Origin: Blastobasis lacticolella
Lineage: Eukaryota > Arthropoda > Insecta > Lepidoptera > Blastobasidae
Assembly: GCA_905147135.1 (NCBI GenBank)
Contig: LR990048.1
Coordinates: forward strand, 8,912,563 to 8,976,562
DNA length: 64,000 nt
Reading direction: 5' to 3'
Part shown: in pieces, positions 33,899 through 46,800 of the stretch
Layout of the letters: the number at the start of each line of letters is the position of its first letter
Numbering within the stretch: the stretch's first letter is position 1
The notes under the pieces: generated by a model
Seen by the model: only the letters and a program-made list of their open reading frames with translations
Told to the model about the DNA's origin: nothing
Databases searched by the model: none
Translations under genes and position numbers: made by a program

Positions 33899-36800
33899 CT
33901 AGGCCTTAACACCCGTATTGTGGTATTGCCACTCGGCGCACGCCCACCCCCGCACCCCGTTGACGTCGACTCGGCACCAGCGCTCGTAGAGCTTGGCTTC
34001 CTTCAGCTGCCCCATGTACAAGTGGGTCTGGTCAAGCACTTCCACGCGCACGTCGTATCTCTCGCCACCTGTAGAGGTACGGAGATTTGTTCAGATTTAC
34101 TTAGATTGCCGCCAAATAGCACCAACCACATACACTCATGGACGGTCATGGGTGTCGTACAAGGCGACTAATATTTTCGAGGCAAAAGATCTGAAATCTC
34201 CGTAGGCTGGAAACGGGCGGTAGCAATTTCTATTGTTATCATTATAACACTGGGCTGCGATCGCCAACCCGCCTGCCAATCGTGGAGATTATGGCAATAA
34301 CCTCCCCTTTCGTGGGAGAGGCCCTTAGTCCTGCAGTGGAGTGTTATGGGCTGTGACGATGACTTAGATTGATAAAAAGATATTTCAAGGGAAAAATATA
34401 TCTGAACCTGGGACCTTCAACACAAAATGACCTAGATACCTAGATAGATAGTGATTATCTGAATGTTCTCTTGTAAAGTTTCAAGGTGCGTATTTTTTTT
34501 AAATAATCAAAAAGCCTAAGGGCCGGCCCTTAGGTCACTAATCTTCGAACTACATAGTAGACGAAACATATTTTGAGCCCAGCGATACCCTTTGCTTTTT
34601 GCTACCCTCAGGCTTCGGATATTTAGTTTAATTACTTAATTACCGATTCGATGCTTTTTAAGAATCTTTACAACTCTTGTTTTTAACCCTAGGCATGAAA
34701 AGAGGGGTGTTATAAGTTTGACGTGTGACATCCACATACTACTCGTATGTGTGTCTATATGTAGTCCCCAAAAGGATGGACGGATTTCAAAGCGGTTTTC
34801 ATTATTTGAAAACCGATTTTTGGTTCAAATAGTTTAACAAAATATTTGAGTAGGTATATAGAATAGAAGAATAAAATAGACTATCGGGAGTTTTTCATCA
34901 TATGTCGGTTCGCTTATTTATTTATTTGGAGTATTATTGATTAGGGTACGGTTTATTATAAGGTATTTATTGTTTAGTTACCGGCTCTGAATACGAATCC
35001 GTAGTCCTGGGGCATGGTTTGGTTTTCGCCGTGACTCCACAGCTGGAAGTCGCAGTACTTCACAGGCATCACGGCCTGGTCAGCTTTGCGGCATAAATAA
35101 CCGATCGTGACGCTGTGAAAGGAAGATATTAGTAAGCAGAGTTTAGCAAAATATCTAGTACATAGGCATATATATTCTATATTTGTGCAATACTTAATTA
35201 TTTTAATTGTGAAAAGAAATCTTTTAAAGTGCTTTTAGTGGGTACTTTCACAAATAAGTTATTAGAAAACTAGTTTTATTTACTGTGATAACGTAGACTG
35301 GGATACAATTCCTATTTCCATACAATCTCCATTTTCTAAGTAAATGAAGTGTAAAACATATCGGTGGTAGTTGCGCCATTCTCTTACTGGACCTGAAATG
35401 TAGATGTAAGTAATTATATAACGTTAGGTATTAATTTATGTTACAATTTGACACACACTTGCACTTAGGTAGAGGATTATATGTACCTTTGGTGTGGTCT
35501 CTGACGCATGGCATTTTCAACAAATGTTGTTTACCGCCAATGCTTACGTATCCTTCTATGAAACCCATTTGCTCGTAATGTGATTGGTGTAGCCTGAAAT
35601 TTTAACAGAAATGGCCAATATTAGCTGCATACGTTGTGAGATGTGAATAGGGTTCCTTGTTTTAATATGGAACCTTAAAAAGCAGTGAAATAGTGGATGT
35701 TTTAAACACGATAAGTCCACCACTCTAGTACACTTAAGTGGCAGTGGACTATGGCAATATCTGCCGAAGAATCGACAACGTCTGATATAAACGAGTTCTT
35801 GAGTGGAGACCGTGATTTGACAAGCGGTGCGTAGGATGCATTCAGTGAGATGCTGGTTACGGCAACACATCGGTCAGGGGGCAGGCCGAAGATGGGGTGC
35901 ATTGACGCTCATTGGGGGAGGGCTATGACCAACTGTGGACTAATAGATATAGGGCCTATCTATATTATGATGATGAAGCTCGCCACTCTTTCAATCAAGT
36001 CAAGATCAATAGCGTCGACCCAAAGATTACAAAGAGATAACGATTGACAAAATAGCGAGTACCTTTAAAAATACATGTCATTTACGTACTTGTTAAGGTT
36101 CTTGAAGAAATCCTTAGACCATTGCTCCTTCGCTATGTCCTTGGCCAGGCTGAGCGGCGACATATGTACGTCGTTATTAAAGGCCTGCCAGTGGGCGCTC
36201 CATGTCAACTCCATGGCGACTGGCACTCTCTTCTCTGGGTCTGTTTTACATCTATGAAGTAAGTACAACAAGTAAGTACATGCTTCTCAATTGCATATAG
36301 GTGTGTGGCATACACTAGTAAAGGTCCTCAGTCGACCGACCATGTCGGAATCCGTACTGGTGGTCGTTGAGGAGATCGTTACCTACAAGGAGAGCCTAAT
36401 GTTTAGGAGGCGTAAGTCCAACTGTTACGTACGGGCTGATGTGAAGCGAATTTTAAACATTACTGGCCCAATATTGGCTAATAGTCCTACTATGTATGTA
36501 TGTAAACTCTTTATTGCAATTAAAAAGAAATACAGTAGGTAGAAAAATATCATTTTACAAAGCAAAGGCGGGCTTATCCCACAATAGGATTTCTTCCAGC
36601 CAACCTTAGACCCTCTGAAATGAGATCTATAGAGCGGTGGAGGCAATATTGAGCACTTATAACTAAATTACTTTTATTTTACAGGTATAAATTAACTTAA
36701 ACAATAGACATTCATTTATGTATAAATTTGTACATAGCAAATATTATAGATATTAATAAAATAAATAACAAATTGCTGGTAGACATCGTACGGTGTTGTT

Positions 36801-39116
36801 GTGCATGTGTGACCCTTATTAGGTAGGTAGGTATATTAATTTCAACTAACTTCATTTCGCCGTTGTAAGATAATTTCCAGGTCCGCATTGGTATGAAGTT
36901 CGTGATGGCCATGCCGCCGACTCTGTAATGGCCTTCCTCTTCATGGGTTTGCTCCAAACTCGTGTTGGGGAGCTCTGGAGACAATAACAGGTCTTGGCCT
37001 TCAACCTGCAGAAATTCGACATTTTGTTAAATTGTTTACATGAAGGTTACGTAAGTATACGTAAGCAGTAGATTTAAATGAGCGTACCTTTAAGCACATA
37101 AATGCATCGCAGCGCGCATGTTGTCTTCGGGCTATGCCGCAAACTACAGCGTCGCCTTTTTTCGACATTCCATTAAAGTACACCGCATCCACTGCCTATA
37201 ACGATATTAGACTTAATATGAACTCAACATACAAATGGCTGTACATAAGCTGTAGGTACAATAAATTCAAGTGTAGAATAACCTGCCGCTCTACATTCAT
37301 AAAAGTTATTAACGATTGGACTTGAGCCACCTTAATCTTACGGAACCGGATTCTTCTAGCGTGACTAAGTCAGTGATAAATAAGTAGTTAGGTCTTAAAC
37401 GTATGTGCTCTTAATCCCAGAGCCACATCGTCATTTTTTTTAAAAGAGGAAATCAATCTCTTCGTCACCTGTTTGTCAGTATTCCCCAGTGGCAAATTAC
37501 ACCAGTGGGTCATTGCGTTTGCCGGCACAGCGGCGTTTACTGGAGGTCTTTGGTTGTCGGCCTTTAACTTAAGTCATGTTTATTGTGATTCCCTCAGGTG
37601 CACTCATTAGGATTGTTCAGACTCCGTTCATTGAACTAAATAGACTGAATTGTTATTACCGCTGTATATGGCCGCTGGTCGGAACAAGGAAAATACAGGA
37701 TGAGAATTTCGGGCAGTTCACATCGTGCCTAGCGTGCCAACAAGGCTATTTCCGGACCATAATGTCGTATGTACACTAGGTGCATCTGTAATAATTGACA
37801 CCAAAAAATAATAAATAAATGTAAGGCCCCGTTACCAGTGGATGTTCCCCCAAGTCCCCCTTTTCCTCGAGCAGCACGTCGTCCTCGTGGATGTGAACGG
37901 TGCCGTCGAAGCTGGTGCCGAGCTCCACGGCCAGCAGACCCCGAAGGTGCACCACCAGCTAAGCAAAATGGCCAGCGGTGAGAAACATGAGTATAGGTAG
38001 GTACTATGGTCTGTCTTTATGATCAAGAAAGTGTATGAAAGACTAGTCGCGAGAGAGAGCAAACAGTATTGACGCCAGAATGATGATAAACTAGCCGTAT
38101 TGTCGTCGGGAATCATAGATACCTAGGCACCCTAGATAATAAACTTAATTAATAGTTTTTAGTTGCCCCGCAGGTTTCACAACGAAACAGACTGTCATAA
38201 ATCAAGAATTTCAATTATCTCGCGGACTCAATAAAAATGTTCTATACTTATTGTTCTAGAATAACAAGAGTGTAGCGATATAATAAATAAATAAATAATG
38301 CTTGGACCACTCACACAGCGCCATCTAGCCCCAAATTAAGCATAGCTTGTGTTATGGGTGCTAGACAACTGATAAATTACATATATACTTTTAAATACAT
38401 GCTTATTATACATATAAAGCCCAGACCCGTAACAGAAATTAAAATTCATCATTTAAAATCTGCCCGGCCGGGAATCGAACCCGGGACCTCTGCGTGGCAG
38501 ACGTCAATAATCTTCTTATCTTTCAGTGATGTGATAGTCCCGACACCCATCTTCGTGTGTTTAGCCATCCCGGAGACTTCTCCTCACAAAATACGTAACA
38601 GATAGATATTATATCTAATATATGAAAAAAAAAAAATACTTATAATCCAGTCAGTTAAAAATTACTCTCTTACATAAGTACTTACATTAATTAAATTCAC
38701 TGTTTAGGCATAGGTTTAGGTGAACAGTCAAGTGTTATGTATCCAAACCTTACTCGTATTTAACGTCAAATGTATCGATTAGTGTTTCTAATATAAGCGC
38801 GAACTGAAAAGCGCTCGGGAGATCTCGTATTTTCGTATTTAGATAGGTATACGTTATTTTTATAACTTGTAGTATGGTACATTAATAGTAGATAAGTAAA
38901 TATAGGTAGGTAAATTCTTAAAATTATGTTAGACATTGCAAAATTGCTGCTTACCTGTTTCACTCTCAGAAAACAGTACATGCATAGAAACTTCGTCCAG
39001 TAATATTTATTCCTGCGTTGGTATACACCAAATATAGGCGGGTTGAATTTTTTATTTATTAACCTAAATACTAGTACCACTAGTAGAGCAATAATAATTG
39101 GTAAAATAGTCAACAT
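33899..39116 (-). CDS. Paralog 1: membrane-anchored protein like the N-terminal region of insect putative phosphoenolpyruvate synthase
   Basis: Nine exons, minus strand: 38955-39116, 37836-37958, 37088-37195, 36851-37005, 36090-36251, 35487-35593, 35284-35392, 34982-35112 and 33899-34068; 408 residues. Residues 1-20 form a hydrophobic anchor (ILPIIIALLVVLVFRLI). Conserved blocks: DAVYFNGMSKKGD, LLLSPELP, MRTWKLSYNG, TWSAHWQAFN, HYEQMGFIEGYV, MPCVRDHTKGPVREW, VLHFIYLENGD, CDFQLWSHGEN and VNGVRGWACAEWQY. I recognise this pattern from the N-terminal part of large arthropod proteins annotated as putative phosphoenolpyruvate synthase. The ATP-binding and swivelling domains of that enzyme are absent, so no catalytic role is claimed. 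The function is unknown. The second gene, about 1.8 kb to the right, has the same exon structure. Confidence 0.8.
34095..34366 (+). mobile_element. RTE-derived non-autonomous element, copy 3
   Basis: Colinear with the copy at 500-753 (atagcaccaaccacatacac, gggtgtcgtacaaggcga, gcgatcgccaacccgcctg, cctgcagtggagtg, ctgtgacgatga). It lies in the last intron of paralog 1, opposite to the gene's strand. Confidence 0.75.
34690..34880 (+). repeat. Widespread lepidopteran short repeat
   Basis: Reads gggtgttataagtttgacgt, gtgtctatatgtagtcccc and atggacggatttcaaagcgg, a composition typical of dispersed moth repeats. It lies in an intron of paralog 1. Confidence 0.45.
36540..36660 (+). repeat. LINE 3'-end fragment
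   Basis: Reads gcaaaggcgggcttatccc, ataggatttcttccagcca and accttagaccctctgaaat, a motif series at the 3' ends of insect non-LTR elements. It lies in an intron of paralog 1. Confidence 0.45.
38275..38515 (-). mobile_element. tRNA-derived SINE, copy 2
   Basis: Minus-strand copy. Its tRNA-like head has a good B box (ggttcgattcc, complement at about 38467-38480), then the same body as at 7383-7612, with tctagcacccataacacaag and ggggctagatggcgctgtgt, ending in a TTTA tail. It lies in intron 1 of paralog 1. Confidence 0.85.
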
Positions 39117-39650
39117 CGTGCAGACTTGAATGAATTCACTCGATAGACTGAATTTTGAAACGGATTTTTATGATTAGATTACCTATTAATAACAAGTTGC
39201 AGCAGTCTATGGGATATCTTATCGTAAATAGACCGTAAGTTACAAGTCGATTAGTATACGTTCGATAAGTATTTTAATGCTAAAAGTGTTGAGTAATTTT
39301 AAAATACCTACATACTTATATTACCGGAGATTATATATTTATAAGGATATCAGATAACTAGCATCCGTGATTTGTTCACTGAGCGAAGTCCGGTAATAGT
39401 GAAATATGGTAAGTATGAAAAAAAAAATGACGGCAGCGAATGCGTTAAAATCGATGTCTTCCTTAAGGTTGACGTCCGAGCTTTGCAATAGTAACGAGCG
39501 GCTCTGGCGACTGTCACGCCGCGACTCCTCACTCAGTACCGCGCGTTAACTCGATAGCTCGAGTGACCTTATACACGTGGACAAACAAAGCCAAGACATT
39601 AACAACAATGTGAATTTTATCAAATGCAATGGACTGTCTGTCTCCATATA

Positions 39651-40207
39651 TACTAGACCAGGGATTCCCAAAGCGGTCGATATCGACCCCTTGGGGTCGA
39701 TATCGGTTTCCTAGGGGTCGACATAAACGAAAACTGATTTTGGGGGTCGACGAGGTCTAAAAATCTACCCCTATTAAATTAACACAAGTTCTTATTTAAA
39801 ACTTTCAAGATAGGTAGGTACTGTATTGTTTATGTTGTGTTACGTGTACTAAGAATAATTAATATTTGTGTAGGAAATAGCATTGTTGTAGTAATGTAAA
39901 GTCTCAAGTTCGTACAAGATGAAAAACTCGGCAAGTCTGGAGTTTGTGCAAGATAATGAGTTCGAGCGTACGTCTTTCAGACGCGTTTTGATTTGCACTC
40001 TATTTGACGCTTACGCGATTTAACACGAACCAATTCATGATCAAGTCCAAACATGTTCCTGATATTTTATTATTTAACGAGCTTGCACTTAGGTTGAGAG
40101 TTCATTTGCGTTTTGAAATTCGTTTTTTTTTTGGTTGTCTGAGGTAACAGTTCATTTTGGAAAAGGGGTCACTTGTCCAAAATAGTTTGGGGATCCCTGT
40201 ATTAGAC
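39651..40207. mobile_element. Non-autonomous hAT-like element
   Basis: The element at 39659-40199 (541 bp) starts cagggattcccaaa and ends tttggggatccctg. Flanking octamers are tactagac and tattagac, a 7/8 match expected for an aged hAT target duplication. The interior begins with cggtcgatatcgacccc and has no coding capacity. It lies between the two paralogs. Confidence 0.8.
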
Positions 40208-40328
40208 TATGACTAGCTAATAATATTGTTCCGTGTAAAAGAAGTAGAAATAGGCGACTGGTCGCTCTCGTTAGTGACGCTGCGATAGTTGCTGGAGCCG
40301 CGCGTTACACCGCGGTGCTGGAACTAAA

Positions 40329-40571
40329 ACTAGTAACAGACGTTACGTTTTGGCTGGAGCCGACAAACCGTCAGTTGCAGTTGATACTAATCCTTACGCA
40401 GTATACAATAAAGTCTCTTGGGGGCGGGGAACGTGGTCGAACGTCCGACCACGGTCGCCCGCGCATCCGAATTAATCCAAAAACGACTTTATTTTGTACA
40501 TCGAAAGGATTAGTATCAACTTCAACTGACGGTTGGTCGGATCCAGCCAAAACGGAACGTCTGTTACTAGT
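40329..40571. mobile_element. Inverted-repeat MITE, copy 2
   Basis: Ends actagtaacagacgtt and aacgtctgttactagt are inverted repeats. The interior tcagttgcagttgatactaa recurs as its complement near the right end. Sister copy at 4602-4839. Confidence 0.8.
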
Positions 40572-40870
40572 TTAAACCTTAAGAATGGAAATGTAAAATA
40601 TATATTTAATCTACGTGGAGGATAAATGAACTGAAATGGAATTGCTAACATTTTTGTTTAGACCTTTATACAACAATACAAATAAAATAAAATGCTGTAA
40701 AGCGTTATTCATTCATTCAATACACAATAGATTTAAGTAGGTACTTATATTTAGGTAATTAAGAACTAGAAATGTATACAATGTGACATTATATCCTACA
40801 ATATTTAATAGCCTCTCGGCAGACCCTGGCACCAGCCGCGATGATGATGACTTATAGCCTCTCAGGCAGC

Positions 40871-43800
40871 CTAGTTCGTGGCGGCCACATTATTAAACTG
40901 CCACTCGACGCACGCCCACCCCCGCACCCCGTTGACGTCGACTCGCGACCAGCGTTCGTAGATCTTCGCTTCCTTCAGCTGCCCCAAGTAGAACTGGGTC
41001 TGATCAAGCACTTCAACGCGCACGTCGTATCTCTCGCCACCTGTGGATATACTGAGTTGGAGACAACTGCTGAAGCTGAGGCATTTCCGAGATTTCTTAT
41101 TTCAATTATCGACCAGATGGCGCTACTGTCTGCTGTCAAAATAAAGCCGCTTTGATTGGCTTGAAAGGATCTGTCAACTTACAGCTGTTATGATTGTCCA
41201 ATAACATGGTAGTATTTTTGCAACAGATGGCAAAGATTTTACATCAGTATCCTCATCTACTGAATTTTTGAAATTGGAAAACTGTTATTGAAGCAATGGC
41301 ATATATAGGATGGTGGTCAGTGCATAGAAAAGAATAAAAGAAATCATAAGGTCATCTGTCTATTTCGTGGGGTCCATTCTACGATGCCTTTCCCCCACAC
41401 CGGCCATCAGTTCTGCAAAGTAATGATGGCCTGCTACAGGCCACTTTAGTTTGGCAACTCCAGAACTTAGGTATGTCGGCGACATTAGTTCTATTTGCTA
41501 CGGCTATACCTAAACTCCGAGCATAGTCCTTTCCATCGACCGTTGACTGACTTTAAGCTTTCTAATGAGTCCCAGGGAGACGTCTCCGTTTCGTATTTAT
41601 GCCATAGAAATAGAAATAGAAATCTTTAATTGTAGGACACTGACAATAATTTCTTATTAATTTCATTTCGGACGTACAATATTCTAAGTATAGTACCTAT
41701 TATAAATAAGCTAAGACTAAAACAGACAAGTAGCTGCCATTTTAACACTTTTAAAAGTAGGTAAAAGTTTTTAACATAATAATAATCTAAATCTAAATAC
41801 AAAGCCTAAACATTTTTAGAAATTAACAATGTAGGTAGGTAGCATTTCTATAATTATAGAATTCAGATAGACTGTAGAGCGACTTTTGTAACAGCCAATC
41901 TTTAAGTGGTGATTTAAATTTGATACCAGCTAAAGACCATTGTCTTGAGAGACTGAGGTATTTTTGACGAGGAAATCTTCAATTTCCCAAGATATTAACA
42001 TTTCGCAATAGCAAGCTGCATGAGTGTGGTACACTTAGTAAAATGGATACCTATTCTTTTTAATCATATAAATATATCAATATATATCATGTTGCAGCCC
42101 CTATGTAGGCTTATGATTGTTTGATTGCGTGCACCAGTTAATGGTTATTTACCGGCTCTGAAGACGAATCCGTAGTCCTGGGGCATTATTTGATTTTCCC
42201 CGTGACTCCACAGCTGGAAGTCGCAGTACTTCACAGGCAGCACGGCCTGGTCAGCTTTGCGGCATAAGTAACCAATTGTGAGGCTACGAAAGGAAAAGAA
42301 CTGAGTAAGCAGAGTTAATACTCCATTAACATCTCTCTAAATACATACATACATAAAGCTCACGCCTCTGTACCAAAGGTGGGGTAGGCAGAGAATATGG
42401 ACCGCCACTTTGCTCTGTCCTGATACCCAGTAGCCTCGCATATATCCACAATTCTTTTCATACATCTCCTTTAATTTTTGCCACTTCCGACCCTAGCTTA
42501 TTCTTATAAGCTCTGCTTTATAATTACTTTGATTATTGATTATGAATATCGAAAATATATAGGTTATCTACTTTGTTTTTCATCGCAAATAAGTTATTAC
42601 AAAATTAGTTTTATTTACTGTGAGAGCGCAGCAGGCTGAGATACATTTCCTATCGCCAAACAATCTCCATTTTCCAAATAAATGAAGTGTAGAACATATC
42701 TGTGGAAGTTGCGCCATTCCCTTAGTGGACCTGTAACGTCATTCGTAATATTCAATCTTTTCATAGTATAAAACAAAGTCGCTTATCGCCGTCGGTCCCT
42801 ATGTATCAATGTAGGTACGCTTAGATATTTTAAACTACGCAGCGGGTTTTAATGCGGTTTTCAACAATAGATAAGAGGAGAGAAGTAGTGAAGCAGGAAA
42901 AAAGGGTAGGTAGGGGTAAAGTAGGTGTACGCGAACGAAGTCGCGCCGGGACCACTAGTATTATATAATACTTTGTATATTGGGGGAAAAGTAAGTCTGT
43001 AAATCAAATGTAAAAACTTACCTTTAGTATGGTCTCTTACACATGGCATTTTTAACGAATGCTCTTTCCCATCAATGGTTACGCATCCCTCTATGAAGCC
43101 CATTTGCTCGTAATGTGTTTGATGTACCCTGAAATTTAAAAACTCAAATAAATAGACAATACTTTCTAAATAAGTTCCTCAAGTGAATAAAAAGAAGATT
43201 CGATTGAACTATCTGGTCGTACATTTGACAGGGGAGAGTTGACGGAAATTAGACGGAAATATACAACTGGCCACGTGGTGTCCGGCAGAGTAGAATAGCA
43301 CCAACCCGTCACACTCGTAAGTGTCGTAGGTACAAGGCGACTAATATTTTCGAGGCAAAAGAGCTGAAGTCTCCGTAGGCTCTAAAAAGGGCAGCAGCTT
43401 TTTACACAGTTATATTTATACATATTACTAGCGGACCCGACAGACGTTGTCCTGTCTACACGTCTTTAATTTGAAAATTTCAAACTTTTTTTACAAAATT
43501 GTGAATCTAAACCATTCCCAGATCCCCTTGAACACACACAAAAAATTTCATCAAAATCGGTCCAGTCGTTTGAGAGAAGTTCTGTGACATACACACTCAC
43601 AGAAGAATTATATATATAAAGATTTATACGTGGCCCCGACCGTCGGTCAAGCACTGATACCGCGTCATTCATAGTATAGTGGATGTTCCTAAACAAGTCA
43701 ATTCCATCGCGCTAGTTGTATCATCATCACATCTCATAACAGTCCACGCAGGATTTAGGGCCTCTCCTAAAGAAGGGGACATTATTGCCATAATATCGAC

Positions 43801-46800
43801 GCTTGGTATGCGGGTTGGAGATCGCAGTGTTGTAAATATTTAAATGGCAAACGCTACTGCCAATTTTCCAGTCCACGGAGACTCCAGAACTATTAGCACG
43901 AAAACATTAGTCCCCTTGTACGACACCTACAAGTGTAAGGGGTAGGTGCCACCACACGGCCAACTTAAGTAAACTAGCAAAAATAACAAAGAACAGCCAA
44001 AGAAACAGACAGCCTACCTTTTCCGACTCATGTATTTAGGGTATGTAAGCCAGCTGTTTTATTATTATAGCTAGCGCTTTTAAATGCGACAAGCCCACCA
44101 CAGTATGTATGGCTCTAAGCCATGAATAAATACCTACTTATATAATTTACGTACTTCTTAAGGTTCTCGAAGAAATCCTTGGTCCACTGCTCCCTCGCCA
44201 TGTCCTTAGCCAGGTTGCGCGGAGACATGTGCACGTCGTAGTTGAATGCTTGCCAGTGGGCGCTCCAAGTCAAGTCCATGGCGACTGGCACTCTCTTCTC
44301 TGGGTCTGTTTTACTTCTATGAAGTGAGTGGAGCAGAGAACAAAATTGATAAAAGTATATGAGTGAGGCATACAAACTAAAAAAAGTAAGGAATGGAATA
44401 AACTTCCATCAGTGTTACCCATAGAAATAATAAGTATTCTATTTTTTTTTCCATTTATTTCCATTTTATTTAGCTATCCAACAACATAATAATAACAATC
44501 TTACAAAACAGAAAGCCAATTACAGGTCTTCGCTGATAGATAATATTACCCTACAATGTTACCCTACTCCCTGAGGGCAAGGGTTATAAAACGTACCTTG
44601 TCAAAAGCCGGGATTGATGGCCTGGATGATGATGATGACTCACGCAATGCGACGTCATCGTCGCATTGCGTGAGTCATGATTTGTAGAGATTGAACTACA
44701 CTCGCAAGCAAGCAAATTGATACACCCCAAATTTTTCCATATACGCCCATACATTTCTGGTGTTATAAATTAGTCTTATACAACTAACTTAATAAATATC
44801 TATTCGATTTTAATTCTGTTTTCACAGTTTGATAGTATAATAGCCAATTAGTCAATGATTACATCTGTCTTTAGTAGTTACTTTAATACGCTTTGTCTTC
44901 TTTTATTTATTTATTTATTTAAAAACTTTATTGCACAATAATACAATTGGCGTACGCAAAGCGGTCGTGTTAAAGAAATTATTGGCTACTAGTGGACCCG
45001 GCGCGACTTCGTACGCGTACACCTATTTTACCCTTACCTACCCTTTTTTTCTTACTTAAAAACCTTCCTCTTGAATCACTCTATCTATTAAAAAAAACCG
45101 CATCAAAATCCGTTGCGTAGTTTCAAAGATTTAAGCATACAATGGGACATAGGGACAGAGAAAGAGACTTTGTTTTATACTATGTAGTGATTAAGCATAC
45201 AAAGGGACATAGGGACAGAGAAAGAGACTTTGTTTTATACTATGTAGTGATATAACCGCGAAACGGAATTAAAATCGAATAGGTATTTATGAAGTTTCTT
45301 TTTTTTACTATTTGAATGTACCTATCCTGTTATGGGTTTATGTGTAATAAACGTTATTTATTTATTTATTTAAGTTAAAGACTGATTTGTAATACCAGAA
45401 ATGAATGAGCGTACTTAACTTCTTACTTAGCTTCTGTTACGCTCTATCCATTCTATCTGTCATTACATCTAAATCTATAGCTATAAATGCCTATTACGGT
45501 TATGTTTATCCTCATTTAAGTTACGGTATCATTTTCTGGGGCAACTCTGTAAATGTTCAATCAATTTTTGTAGCTCAAAAAAGGTGTTTAAGGAATATAT
45601 TTAAAATGAGCCAAATGGAAACATTGCGTAACAAATTTAAAGAAAATAATATACTCACTGTAACTGGTATTTATATCCTAGAAATAAGTCTATTTGTAAA
45701 GTCAAACCACAACACATTCCCAAAAAATACCAGCAGATTACTCAGACCGAATTATGAACATAATATAGTTATACCCCAAACTAATAATAATTTATTCCTT
45801 AAAAGCACATACGTGAGTGGTATTAAAATATTTAATCATTTACCTTATGAAATAAAAAAGTTGGATGGTAACAAATTTAAATTAACACTTAAAGATTGGC
45901 TGTTACAGAAGTCGTTCTACAGTCTATCTGAATTCTATAATTATAGAAATACTACCTACATTGTTAATTTCTAAAAATGTTTAGGCTTTGTTTTTAGATT
46001 TAGATTATTTTCATGTTAAAATTTTTTACCTACTTTTAAAAGTGTTAAAATGACAGCTACTTGTCTGTTTTAGCTTATTTATAATATGTACTATACCTAG
46101 AATATTGTACGTCCGAAATGGGCAACACTTAATAAGAAATTATTGTAAGTGTCATACAATTGAAGATTTCTATTCTATTCTATTCTAAATGGAAAAATAT
46201 GGGGCGAATAGATTAGTATGCTCGCAAGTGTATTTTAATTTTCAAAATAGGTGTACTTTAATTTCAACTAACTTCATGTCGCCGTTGTAAGATAATTTCC
46301 ATGTCCGCATTGGTGTGAAGTTGGTGACGGTCATGCCGTGGACTCTGTAATGGCCTTCCTCTTCAGGGGTTTGTTCTAAACTCGTATATGGGAGCTCTGG
46401 AGACAACAACAGGTCTTCGCCTTCAACCTTGAAAATTGACACTATCAACTGAATGTCTGTAAAAGATACAAATAAGTTTTCTTTTGCAATGGACTATGTT
46501 GGTACAGTCGCCTGCAGAGTGATTGGTCCGCTCTAGCATACATTTAGTTATAGCAGTGAGGGGTTCAGTCACGTTCGGAGTACATCGTGGTAGCCTTGGC
46601 GTGAAAGATATCGCGGCTAAAACTGAAGAATTTTCGTCGAGCAGTCAGCTCAGGAATACGTCAGATATAGGTGAATAAACCTGTCGGTATCAGGAACGAG
46701 GTCCCGAGGCCTATGAAGCGATGGTTTGACATCGCTGAGTTGGATGCGAGAGTCAACAGCTTACGAGGATGCCGAAAACCAGGAGGAGGAGAAAGAGCCG

